The notes under the pieces: generated by a model
Told to the model about the DNA's origin: nothing
What the model saw: the letters and a program-made list of their open reading frames with translations, nothing else
Databases searched by the model: none
Part shown: piece by piece, positions 44,563 through 52,276 of the stretch
Layout: every line of letters starts with the position of its first letter
Position numbering within the stretch: position 1 is the first letter of the stretch
NCBI GenBank assembly: GCA_029547805.1
Contig: JAKPOP010000010.1
Span: 459,675-523,674, forward strand
Origin: Deltaproteobacteria bacterium
Lineage (GTDB): Bacteria; Myxococcota_A; UBA9042; DTJE01
Direction of reading: 5' to 3'
DNA: 64,000 bases
Made by a program: the position numbers and the translations under genes

Positions 44563-46454
44563 CCGCCCTCCCGTGTCGACGCGCCCTCGGCGAGGTCTGC
44601 GTCATCGAGGGACTGACGCAGCACCTGCACGTCCTTCGCCAGCATCCGCTGGAGGTTTCGCAGCGAGGCGTGCATCTCCTGGGAGTCCTGGCCCCCGAGG
44701 GCGCGCCGGACCCGGTCGGGCCACTCCCCAGGGTCGGCACCCAGGGCCTCGATGATGGGCAGGATCTCCCGGATCGCACCCTGGAGCACCAGCAGGTCCT
44801 CCTCCAGGGACTCCACCTGGGCCACGAGCCCCCGGAGGGCCGGCGAGGCCCCCAGACCGCCTGTCTCCGGCCCGATCTCGGGCCCCTCGACGGCCTTCCG
44901 CTGCTCCAGTTCCCGCTGCAACTCCTCCACCCGCAGCGTCAGCGTCCGGACCTTCTCGGCCGCTGCGGCCCCCTCGGCGGCCACCTGGGCCTGGGTCTCG
45001 GTCCCGGCGACCAGGTCCCGGCGCATCGCCTCCATCGCCTGACTCAGGCCCGCGACCTTCTCCCGGAGGGCTTCCAGTTCCCGCATCGCCGCCCGGTAGT
45101 CCGGGTGGTCCGAGATGTCCTCCTTCTCCAGCCGACGGACCCGGGCCGCCTCCTCCATCTCCCGGAGCCGCCCCTCCAGGTCGTCCCGCTCGGCCCGCAG
45201 CGCCGCCAGTTCCGCGGTCGTCTCGGCCTGCAGGGCCCGCAACTCGTCCACCTCGCGGCTCTTCCGGTGATAGTCGTCCAGCAGCCGCTGCTTCTCCTGT
45301 TCCAGGTCGGCGATGCCGACGCCCAGGCGGACCTCCCGGATCTCCCGCTCCTTCCGTTCCAGGTCCCGGCGCATCGACGCCATCAGGTTCCGGTTCTCGT
45401 CGATCACCGCCTCCAGGTTCCGGAGTTTCCGCTCCAGGTCCTTCTGGCGCCCCGCGTCTCCCTTCACGTACTCTTCGAGCCGCTGGGACTCCTCCCGGAG
45501 CACCCGAAGGTCATATTCCCGACCGTCCAGTTCCCGGCGCAGCCGCTCGATCTCCCGGTCCTTGTCCGTCAGGCGGACCTTCAGGGAGGACATCTCCTCG
45601 GAGTTCTGGGTGGTCCGCCCCCGGACCGCCTCCAGCTGGGCCCCCAGGGCCGCCACCTTCTCCCGGAGGTCCGCCGCCTCGGCCTCCCGGTTCGAGAGGT
45701 CCGCCCGGGAGGCGTCGAGGAGCCCCTGGAGGTGGATGTTCTGGTCCCGGAGGTCCTGGCTCTTCCGGAGGATGCCGTCCATCGCGGCAGCGGCGCTGGC
45801 GGCCCGGGACTCGGCATTCTCGACCCGGCGCTCGGCGTCGCCCAGCAGGCCCTTCAGGTGCTGGATCTCGTCCTCCAGTTCCCGGGTTCGATCGCCATCG
45901 GGCCTCCCGGGGGATCGCTGCTCGGCCCTCAGGGCCTCGTTCTCGGCCCGGAGGCGCTGCAGTTCGGCCAGCAGGGCCGGGTCCACCCGCAGGGCCGGGT
46001 CCAGCACCGGCCGGGAACCGGTCCCTCCCCGGGAGGGCTCGTCCACGCGCACCGAGGGAACCGGGGCCTCGACCTTCCGGGACACCTCCCGGTCCTCCAG
46101 CGTCCGGTCCTCCGGGGTCCGGACCTCCCGGCTACCGCGGCCTGCGGCCCTGGCGGGAGCGCCCTCCCGGAACACCGCCTCGACCTCGCCGAACCGGATC
46201 CGGTCCCCGTCCTGGAGCCGGTGGGGCCCCTGGACCGGCTGGTCGTTGATGCGGCAGGGGTTGGTGGAGCTCCGATGGAGGTACTCCCACCCCTCGGGGG
46301 TCTTCCGGATGCGGCCATGATCCCGGCTCACGGAGGGATCGGACACCACGATGTGGCAGGTGGGACTCCGACCGACGATCGCCCCCCCCGGAACCTCGGG
46401 AATCTCCTTCCGCTGAAGCCTTCCGGAGGCGTCCTTGAATTCGATGGTCGCCAT
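44559..46454 (-). CDS. FHA-domain protein with very long coiled coil
   Basis: 631 residues. An N-terminal forkhead-associated domain (about residues 20-100: GAIVGRSPTCHIVVSDPSVSRDHGRI, then INDQPVQGPHRLQDGDRI) binds phosphothreonine peptides in known homologues. After a Pro/Arg linker, about residues 165-560 form a near-continuous Glu/Arg/Leu-rich coiled coil of SMC-like look but without ATPase heads. It heads the operon with the AAA ATPase. The ATG at 46454 is 7 bases past an extended -10, so the message is probably leaderless. No kinase gene is visible nearby. Confidence 0.85.
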   Translation of the reverse strand: MATIEFKDASGRLQRKEIPEVPGGAIVGRSPTCHIVVSDPSVSRDHGRIRKTPEGWEYLHRSSTNPCRINDQPVQGPHRLQDGDRIRFGEVEAVFREGAPARAAGRGSREVRTPEDRTLEDREVSRKVEAPVPSVRVDEPSRGGTGSRPVLDPALRVDPALLAELQRLRAENEALRAEQRSPGRPDGDRTRELEDEIQHLKGLLGDAERRVENAESRAASAAAAMDGILRKSQDLRDQNIHLQGLLDASRADLSNREAEAADLREKVAALGAQLEAVRGRTTQNSEEMSSLKVRLTDKDREIERLRRELDGREYDLRVLREESQRLEEYVKGDAGRQKDLERKLRNLEAVIDENRNLMASMRRDLERKEREIREVRLGVGIADLEQEKQRLLDDYHRKSREVDELRALQAETTAELAALRAERDDLEGRLREMEEAARVRRLEKEDISDHPDYRAAMRELEALREKVAGLSQAMEAMRRDLVAGTETQAQVAAEGAAAAEKVRTLTLRVEELQRELEQRKAVEGPEIGPETGGLGASPALRGLVAQVESLEEDLLVLQGAIREILPIIEALGADPGEWPDRVRRALGGQDSQEMHASLRNLQRMLAKDVQVLRQSLDDADLAEGASTREGG

Positions 46455-46461
46455 GGCGGGA

Positions 46462-46467
46462 AGGATA
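46462..46467 (-). promoter_or_regulatory. Extended -10 promoter of the FHA operon
   Basis: On the minus strand, TGCTATCCT gives an extended -10 (TATCCT, 46467-46462). No good -35 is found at 17-18 bases. The ATG starts 8 bases after the hexamer with no Shine-Dalgarno, again implying a leaderless transcript. The 182 bases between the divergent starts at 46454 and 46637 hold nothing else clear. Confidence 0.45.
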
Positions 46468-46636
46468 GCAGAAGACGGGGGCGTCGAACAGCGGCATCCG
46501 GCGCCTGTCACAAGCGGACAGGATGTCCGGGTTTCCAGCGGACGCCTCGGCTTCCGAAGGGGCATCCCGGCCCGGATGGGGGACTTGAGGGTATCATCGG
46601 GACCGGTCGGGGGCGATTCCACGAACGGGGTCGAAG

Positions 46637-47443
46637 GTGGACCGCAGGACGATCCTCGCAATCCTGTCGAGCCTGGCCCTCCACGGCCTGCTGCTGGCCT
46701 GGCCTGGCCCTCGCCTTCCCCCGCCGGACGCCCCCGGAAGACCTCCCGTGTCGCTGCGGGTCCTGACGCCCAAGGCCCCCGGCGCCGGGTCCGACCATGC
46801 CCCGGCACCAGCCCCGTTCCCCGATCGGAAGGCGGCAGTGGGGTTGGTGGACCCCGGAAGGGCCGCCCCTTCAGGTCCCTCGAAGCGACGGGTCACGGCA
46901 CCGGTTGACCCCTCGCGCCGCAAGCCCGGCCCGGCGCCGCGGCCGACTCCCTTCCCGCCGCTGCCCGCAGACGCCACCGACACCCCCGGACGCCCCTCCC
47001 CGGGACTGGCCGAGGGCCCGGGGACGTCCGGAGGACCGGGAGGGAGCGGCGAACCCGGCGGGCCACCGGGACTCGACCCCGGCGTTCCGGCGTCGCCCGG
47101 TGTCGCCCCCCCGGAGGGGATCGCCGGGAGCGCATCGGCCCCGGATCCCCTCCACGAGGCCCGCGTCCGCTACGCATGGAAGGTCCGGCAGGCGCTGGCC
47201 CGCTCCCTGGCGTCCCCGGTCCCTCTCCGGAGACACGGCCCCTCCCCCGACCTCGCCTTCCGGCTGCGAATCCGGGAGGATGGCCGGGTGCTGGAGGCGA
47301 TTCCCGACGCTCCCTGCCAGGACGAGGGATTCTGCCGCGAGGTCCGGGAGGCCGCCCTGGCCCTCGGAAACCTTCCGAGCCCGCCCGGCGGGGCCATGGA
47401 GATCCGCGTCCCGGTGCGGGTGCACCCCCTCCGTCCCCGCTGA
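46637..47443 (+). CDS. TonB-like periplasm-spanning protein
   Basis: 268 residues. A single N-terminal membrane anchor (RTILAILSSLALHGLLLAW) is followed by about 130 residues of Pro/Gly/Ala-rich linker. A C-terminal domain of about 90 residues (YAWKVRQALARSL, LAFRLRIREDGRVLEAI) fits the TonB C-terminal fold. TonB-type proteins pass inner-membrane energy to outer-membrane receptors. No exbB, exbD or receptor gene is adjacent, and a pair of cysteines in the C-terminal domain is unusual. GTG start at 46637. Divergent from the FHA operon. Confidence 0.7.
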   Translation: MDRRTILAILSSLALHGLLLAWPGPRLPPPDAPGRPPVSLRVLTPKAPGAGSDHAPAPAPFPDRKAAVGLVDPGRAAPSGPSKRRVTAPVDPSRRKPGPAPRPTPFPPLPADATDTPGRPSPGLAEGPGTSGGPGGSGEPGGPPGLDPGVPASPGVAPPEGIAGSASAPDPLHEARVRYAWKVRQALARSLASPVPLRRHGPSPDLAFRLRIREDGRVLEAIPDAPCQDEGFCREVREAALALGNLPSPPGGAMEIRVPVRVHPLRPR

Positions 47444-47483
47444 CCGACATCCGCATCGCCACGCGCCACGCGTGGTCCCGGCC

Positions 47484-48695
47484 CTAGCCATGACGGGTGA
47501 CCACCCGAGAACCGGCGTCCCCCTCCCAGGTCCCGTCCTCCCCGTTCTCGGCCAGGGCCGGACTGGCCCCGGAGGCCCACTCCCCGTCGAGGTCCGGGCC
47601 CAGGGTGCCCCGTCGCCGTCGGTAATACCAGGTCGATCGGGGCAGCCCGCTGGCCAGGATCTGTCGCCGCCGCTCCCCCCGGGACGGTCGCGGCCCCGGG
47701 TCGATGGGCCCTCCCCCGAGGGCCAGGGCATCCTCCAGCGCGACGGCTCCGAGGGCCCCAGGGCCACAGAGGGCCTCGGCCCGCCGGACCACGTTCCGCA
47801 GCTCCCGGACGTTGCCGGGCCAGGGCCAGCGCCGCAGCAGGTCCAGGGCCTCCGGGTCCGGGAGGCCCTCCGGGACCGGTCCTCGGCAGAGGTGACGGGC
47901 CAATACCGGGAGGTCCTCGGGCCGTTCCCGGAGGGGAGGCAGGCGGATCACCAGGCAGGCCAGGCGCTGGACCAGGTCCAGGCGCAGGCGCCCCTCGGCC
48001 ACCGCCCGGGAGGGGTCCCGGTTCGTCGCCGCCAGGACCCGGGTCTCCACCGGGACCTCGCGGGTGCTCCCCAGCCGGGTCACCCGGCCCTCCTCCAGGC
48101 AACGAAGCACCTTGGCCTGGATGGGGCCGCTGGCCTCCCCCACCTCGTCCAGCAGCAGGGTCCCCCCGGTGGCCGCCTCGAAGGCCCCGACCCGCCTCGA
48201 TGCCGCACCGGTGAAGGCCCCCGGGACCCAGCCGAAGAGTTCCCCCTCGGCCAGGTCCCGGGGCACCGCCGCCAGGTTCACCGCCACCCAGGGCCTTCCG
48301 GGGCCCCCCAGGTCATGGATCGCCCGGGCCAGCAGTTCCTTTCCCGTCCCCGACTCCCCAAGAATCAGCACCGAGTCCCGGGTCCCGGCGGCACAGACGG
48401 CCAGGTGAAAGGCCCGCACGAGGCCCTCCGAGACCCCGACCAGGCCCGGACCCAGGCGGACCTCGACCCCGAAGGGACCCCGGGAGGCGGCCAGGCAGGA
48501 GGTCCGGAGGCCCCCGATCACCCTCGCCTCCCCGGGCCTCCAGGAAAGACCCGGCCTCTCCCCGTCCACCACGACCCGGTCCCGGTCCAGGCGCACCCGC
48601 ACTCCCGGGGCCCAGGGCACCTCGGCGGCCCGGGGGCCCACCGCGAACCGTCGCACCCGCCCCCGGACCAGGACGGCCAGCAGGCACAGGTCCAT
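47484..48695 (-). CDS. Sigma-54-dependent transcriptional activator
   Basis: 403 residues. A short unrecognised N-terminal region (1-115) replaces the usual receiver or sensor domain. The AAA+ module (about 120-335) has Walker A GESGTGKE, the sigma-54-contacting loop as GAFTGA, LLLDEVGEAS as Walker B, and the WPGNVRELRN segment. The C-terminus contains a putative helix-turn-helix (GERRRQILASGLPRSTWYYRRR), less typical than Fis-type. The ATG at 48695 follows GGGAGGG. An open frame continuing to 50810 is antisense to tatC and not coding. Its targets are unknown; it is divergent from tatB. Confidence 0.85.
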   Translation of the reverse strand: MDLCLLAVLVRGRVRRFAVGPRAAEVPWAPGVRVRLDRDRVVVDGERPGLSWRPGEARVIGGLRTSCLAASRGPFGVEVRLGPGLVGVSEGLVRAFHLAVCAAGTRDSVLILGESGTGKELLARAIHDLGGPGRPWVAVNLAAVPRDLAEGELFGWVPGAFTGAASRRVGAFEAATGGTLLLDEVGEASGPIQAKVLRCLEEGRVTRLGSTREVPVETRVLAATNRDPSRAVAEGRLRLDLVQRLACLVIRLPPLRERPEDLPVLARHLCRGPVPEGLPDPEALDLLRRWPWPGNVRELRNVVRRAEALCGPGALGAVALEDALALGGGPIDPGPRPSRGERRRQILASGLPRSTWYYRRRRGTLGPDLDGEWASGASPALAENGEDGTWEGDAGSRVVTRHG

Positions 48696-48768
48696 CGGTC
48701 CCTCCCATTCGTTGCCACGACTCCCGTATCGTTTCCGGCGGCCTCGTTGTTCCCCACCGGGCCGTCGG

Positions 48769-48797
48769 TTGCCCGCCGGGCCACCTTCTGGTAGCGT
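48769..48797 (+). promoter_or_regulatory. Promoter of the tatB operon
   Basis: TTGCCC at 48769-48774, a 17-base spacer, then TAGCGT at 48792-48797. The form is the same as the speE promoter. A short leader with GGGAGG precedes the tatB ATG at 48820. Confidence 0.5.
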
Positions 48798-48819
48798 TTC
48801 CTCCGTCGGGAGGCGGGGG

Positions 48820-49167
48820 ATGTTCGGCATCGGCTGGACCGAGATCCTGGTGATCCTCGTGGTGGCGCTGCTGGTCCTGGGACCCGACCGCCTGCCGGGC
48901 ATCGCCCGGAGCCTCGGGCGGGGACTCCGGGATTTCCGCAAGGCGATGCACGCCCTGGACGAGGACGAGACCCCGTCCCGGCCGGCGGGATGGACCGCCC
49001 CCGTCCCACCCCAGGTACCGGAAGCCCCGGCGCCCACCTCGGCGCCCACCCCGGCGCCGTCCCCGGCTCCCGCGATCCCGGCCCCCGAGTCCCTCGCGGA
49101 ACCGTCCTCCCATCCCGACTCCCTCCCGGAACCCGAGGAGCGGTCCGACACCCGGAGGCCCGGGTGA
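48820..49167 (+). CDS. tatB: Sec-independent translocase protein TatB
   Basis: Receptor subunit of the twin-arginine pathway in the inner membrane. It has 115 residues: MFGIGWTEILVILVVALLVLGPDRLP with the polar Glu8 and the GP-hinge typical of TatB, an amphipathic helix (ARSLGRGLRDFRKA), then a Pro/Ala-rich tail. The GPDRLP form favours TatB over TatA, but the two cannot be fully separated by sequence alone. I chose the ATG at 48820. tatC follows 20 bases after its stop. Confidence 0.88.
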   Translation: MFGIGWTEILVILVVALLVLGPDRLPGIARSLGRGLRDFRKAMHALDEDETPSRPAGWTAPVPPQVPEAPAPTSAPTPAPSPAPAIPAPESLAEPSSHPDSLPEPEERSDTRRPG

Positions 49168-49187
49168 GGCAGCGAGGGACGCGGACG

Positions 49188-50660
49188 ATGCCCGACGGGC
49201 AGATGACCGTCACCGAGCATCTGGCGGAACTCCGCAGCCGACTGCTGAAGTCCGTGGCGGCCCTGGCGCTGGCGTTCCTGGTCGCCTGGAACTTCCACGA
49301 GCAGGCATTCCACTGGATCGCTCGCCCGGTGCTCCAGGGACTCCGGCGCCAGGGGATCCAGCAACTGCAGGCCCTCCAGGTCACCGAGACGGTCATCGCC
49401 CATCTCCAGGCCAGCCTGCTGGGAGCCCTGGTCCTGGCGACGCCGGTGATCTTCTACCAGGCCTGGGCCTTCGTGGCCCCGGGACTCCTCCGGCGGGAGA
49501 GGCGGGTCGTCCTGCCCGTGATCGGCCTCCTCTCGGCCTTCTTCCTGCTGGGCGTCCTCTTCTGCTACTTCGTCTTTCTGCCCCTTGTGGTGGACTTCCT
49601 GGTGGCCTTCACCCAGACCTCCGGGGATGTGGCCCTCCAGCCCACCGTCCAGCAGACCTTCCGGCTCGCGGTGGCCTTCCTGGCGGTCTTCGGCCTGGTC
49701 TTCGAACTCCCGCTCCTGATGTTCTTCCTGTCGATGCTGGGGGTCGTCCCGGCCACCACCTTCCGAAAATATGCCCGGTATTTCGTCGTGTTCGCCTTCG
49801 TGATCGGCGCGATCCTCACGCCGCCGGACCCCCTGTCGCAGGTCCTCATGGCGGTCCCCCTCTGCGCCCTCTACCTGGTCGGCGTGGTCTTCGCGAAGGC
49901 CGGGGAGGCCTTCCGGGGGTCCCGGCGATCCCTCGGGGCCTCGGCCCTCGCCATCGCGGTCTTCCTGGCCTTTGCCGGCGCGGTGGGGAGCGCCGCCTGG
50001 TACTGGAACCGCCCCGCGACACCCGAGCTCCTCCCCGGGCGGGACGGCGCCTGCCTCCGCCTGGACTGCCGACTCGACTCCTCCCTGGGCCGGGCCTGCC
50101 TGCCGGGGCCCGAAGGCCCGGCGGTCCCGGGAACCGGAAGGTGGGCAATGGTCGCGGGAGCCGATGGCCGGGTGGTGGTTCGCACCGCCTCCCGGGAAGA
50201 GGACTGCCCCGGTGCCCGGATCGACGGATTCTGCGTGGTCCAGGGGACCCCCGAGGGTCTCCGGAAGGACACGCCGGCGCCGGCGGACCCGGTGCGCCTG
50301 CACGTCGAGTCTCCCTGTCCGGGACTCCTCTTTCCGGACCTGCCCCAGGCGCCGGACGCCCTGACCCTGGTCCTCGTCGAGGGACCCTCTCCGCTGGTCA
50401 CGGCCCGGATCCGGGTCGAGGGGCCCGGGGCCGACCTCTGGAGGCGCCTTGCCGACACGTCCCCCCCGACGACGAGTCTCCCCTCGATCGACCGGTGGAG
50501 GGACTGGGGGGACTGGGAACTGGTCCAGGACGACCCGGATCACCTGGAGGCCATGGCGGTGATGCTCCCGGGCCGGGCCCGGCAACGGGTCCGAGACCTG
50601 GGGGATCGCCTCTCGCGAGACCCGGTGGCGACCGTTCCTTCCCCGCTGGAGGCCCGGTGA
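49188..50660 (+). CDS. tatC: Twin-arginine translocase TatC with extra TM segment and C-terminal domain
   Basis: TatC binds twin-arginine signal peptides and organises the Tat translocon. Residues 1-240 are a normal six-segment TatC, with EHLAELRSRLL, the FVAPGLLRRERR loop (Phe95 and Glu104 equivalent to the signal-binding residues) and FELPL in TM4. The protein does not stop there: a seventh hydrophobic segment (about 251-272) leads into a 218-residue extension with six cysteines (CLRLDC, RAC, EEDC, GFC, PC) that would face the periplasm. Total 490 residues, about twice the usual. The frame is uninterrupted. ATG at 49188; ATG 49203 is possible. It overlaps the next gene. Confidence 0.9.
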   Translation: MPDGQMTVTEHLAELRSRLLKSVAALALAFLVAWNFHEQAFHWIARPVLQGLRRQGIQQLQALQVTETVIAHLQASLLGALVLATPVIFYQAWAFVAPGLLRRERRVVLPVIGLLSAFFLLGVLFCYFVFLPLVVDFLVAFTQTSGDVALQPTVQQTFRLAVAFLAVFGLVFELPLLMFFLSMLGVVPATTFRKYARYFVVFAFVIGAILTPPDPLSQVLMAVPLCALYLVGVVFAKAGEAFRGSRRSLGASALAIAVFLAFAGAVGSAAWYWNRPATPELLPGRDGACLRLDCRLDSSLGRACLPGPEGPAVPGTGRWAMVAGADGRVVVRTASREEDCPGARIDGFCVVQGTPEGLRKDTPAPADPVRLHVESPCPGLLFPDLPQAPDALTLVLVEGPSPLVTARIRVEGPGADLWRRLADTSPPTTSLPSIDRWRDWGDWELVQDDPDHLEAMAVMLPGRARQRVRDLGDRLSRDPVATVPSPLEAR

Positions 50661-51355
50661 ACACCAGACGCCCATCGTCCTCCGACACCCGCTGGACCAT
50701 CCCGGAGGTCTATCGGCGACTCCGGGCACTCCGAGGGGACCTGCACTGGTGGCCCGGAGAGACCCCCTTCGAGGTGGCCGTGGGGGCCCTGCTGACCCAG
50801 AACACCGCATGGACCCACGTCGAGCGGGCCATCGAGGCCCTCAAGGCCGCCTCCCTGTTGAGCCCCGAGGCCCTCGCCTCCGTCCCGGAACCCGAACTGG
50901 CGGAGGTCCTGCGCCCGGTGGGCTACTTCCGGGTCAAGGCCCGACGCCTGAAGGCCCTGGTGGACTTCCTGATCCGGTGCTGTGATGGGGACCCGAGACG
51001 GCTGGCCCGGTGGCCGGTCCTGGAGGCCCGTCAGCGCCTGCTGGAGGTCCACGGCGTCGGCCGGGAGACCGCCGACTCGATCCTGCTCTACGGAGCCGGA
51101 CTCCCGATCTTCGTCATCGATGCCTACACCCGGCGGATCTTCGGCCGCCTGGCCCTGCTGGACCCGAACCGGGACTACGACGTCCTCCGGCAGGCCTTCG
51201 AGGACGCCCTCCCCCGGGACGTGGCCCTCTGGAACGACTACCATGCCCAGGTCGTGATCCACGGCAAGGAGGTCTGTCGGCCCCGACCCCGGTGCGGCGA
51301 GTGCGTGCTGGCGTCCCGGTGCCCCGGGAGCCCGCAGACGGGGAGCGGCCGATGA
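50657..51355 (+). CDS. Endonuclease III-family DNA glycosylase without the catalytic lysine
   Basis: HhH-GPD base-excision repair glycosylase, 232 residues from the GTG that overlaps the tatC stop. The helix-hairpin-helix (VHGVGRETADSIL, about 131-143) has Glu137 where endonuclease III has the Schiff-base lysine. The catalytic Asp is kept (IDAYTRR, Asp155). Four cysteines (207, 213, 216, 222) form the iron-sulfur loop. This resembles monofunctional MagIII-type 3-methyladenine glycosylases rather than the bifunctional lyase Nth, so I give no gene symbol. Substrate is inferred, not shown. Confidence 0.8.
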   Translation: MNTRRPSSSDTRWTIPEVYRRLRALRGDLHWWPGETPFEVAVGALLTQNTAWTHVERAIEALKAASLLSPEALASVPEPELAEVLRPVGYFRVKARRLKALVDFLIRCCDGDPRRLARWPVLEARQRLLEVHGVGRETADSILLYGAGLPIFVIDAYTRRIFGRLALLDPNRDYDVLRQAFEDALPRDVALWNDYHAQVVIHGKEVCRPRPRCGECVLASRCPGSPQTGSGR

Positions 51356-52236
51356 CCCTCGCCTCCTGGACGACCACCGTGCTGGACCTGTTGCTCCCCG
51401 GGGCGGGACAGGTGGCCCGAGGGAGGACCCGGTCGGGCTGGAACACCCTGGCGGCCTTCCTGGGCGTCGGGTCCCTGCTGGCCTTCAGCGTGGCATGGAT
51501 GGGCCTGGATCCCCGCCGGGCCCTGGTGACCCTGGTCATCGCCTGGGGGACCTTCGAGGGGCTGCTGGTCCTGGAGGAATCGCCCCCCGCAGCGGCTCCC
51601 CCGTCCCTGCGGCGCGGCCTCGCGGCCTGGGTCATCGGGATCCTGGTCTGGGTGGCCGTCGGGGCCGTGATCTCCCTCCGGGTGGGTCTGGCGCCCATCC
51701 GGGACCATGGACTCTGGCCCGCCTTCCTTCCCGGGGAGTGGGTGCTGGTGGACCGGGTGGACCCGGAGCACGCCCCGGACCTGCAGGGGCGGCTGGTCGT
51801 CGCCCGCACCGCATCGGACCTCACGGTGGGACGGATGGTGGCTGTCGGCCCGGCCAGGGTCCAGTGGAGCGGTCCCGAGATCGTGGTGGACGGGAAGGTC
51901 CTGCCCCTGGTGGACCTCGGGGACGTGGCCATCGACGCCCCTTTCCAGGTCCCGGAGGAAGAGCGGGGGCTCCGGGCCTGGATGGAGTCCGTGGGCGACC
52001 GGAACCATCCCGTCTTCTTCTCCCGGCTCGTCACGACCTCCTCCCGGGAATTCGTGCTCCCCGAAGGGACCGTGCTCCTGCTGGCCGACAACCGGTCGAC
52101 GCTGGACGCCCGGGACGGGAGGACCCTTGGGCCATTGTCACTCCGGGACATCGTCGGCACCGTCGGCCCCGTGATCTGGTCCCCGGGGCCCTGGGGACTG
52201 CCCCGGTGGCAGCGCATCGGAATGCAGTGGCCCTGA
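51352..52236 (+). CDS. Signal peptidase I-like membrane protein lacking catalytic Ser/Lys
   Basis: 294 residues, with two to three hydrophobic segments in the first 115. The C-terminal half aligns with S26 signal peptidases: box B would be G120-L-W-P-A instead of SMxPT, the lysine box (RLVVAR...TVGRMVAVG) has no Lys, and box E is well kept (LLADNRSTLDARDGRTLG). With both dyad residues gone, it should not cleave signal peptides. It may be a chaperone-like or regulatory relative. The ATG overlaps the glycosylase stop (ATGA), placing it in the tatBC transcript. Confidence 0.65.
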   Translation: MTLASWTTTVLDLLLPGAGQVARGRTRSGWNTLAAFLGVGSLLAFSVAWMGLDPRRALVTLVIAWGTFEGLLVLEESPPAAAPPSLRRGLAAWVIGILVWVAVGAVISLRVGLAPIRDHGLWPAFLPGEWVLVDRVDPEHAPDLQGRLVVARTASDLTVGRMVAVGPARVQWSGPEIVVDGKVLPLVDLGDVAIDAPFQVPEEERGLRAWMESVGDRNHPVFFSRLVTTSSREFVLPEGTVLLLADNRSTLDARDGRTLGPLSLRDIVGTVGPVIWSPGPWGLPRWQRIGMQWP

Positions 52237-52243
52237 TTCCGGC

Positions 52244-52249
52244 TATACT
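52244..52249 (+). promoter_or_regulatory. -10 element for the DUF1566 lipoprotein gene
   Basis: TATACT lies 8 bases after the preceding stop and 28 bases before the ATG, matching the -10 of the other lipoprotein gene at 17400. No good -35 is seen at the expected place. Confidence 0.35.
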
Positions 52250-52276
52250 TCCCGTGTCCATCGAGGAGGACACCCG

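Noticed and set aside
48696-50810. Upstream extension of the sigma-54 activator opposite tatB and tatC
   Set aside because: Antisense to conserved tat genes and without recognisable sequence. The ATG at 48695 has a ribosome-binding site.
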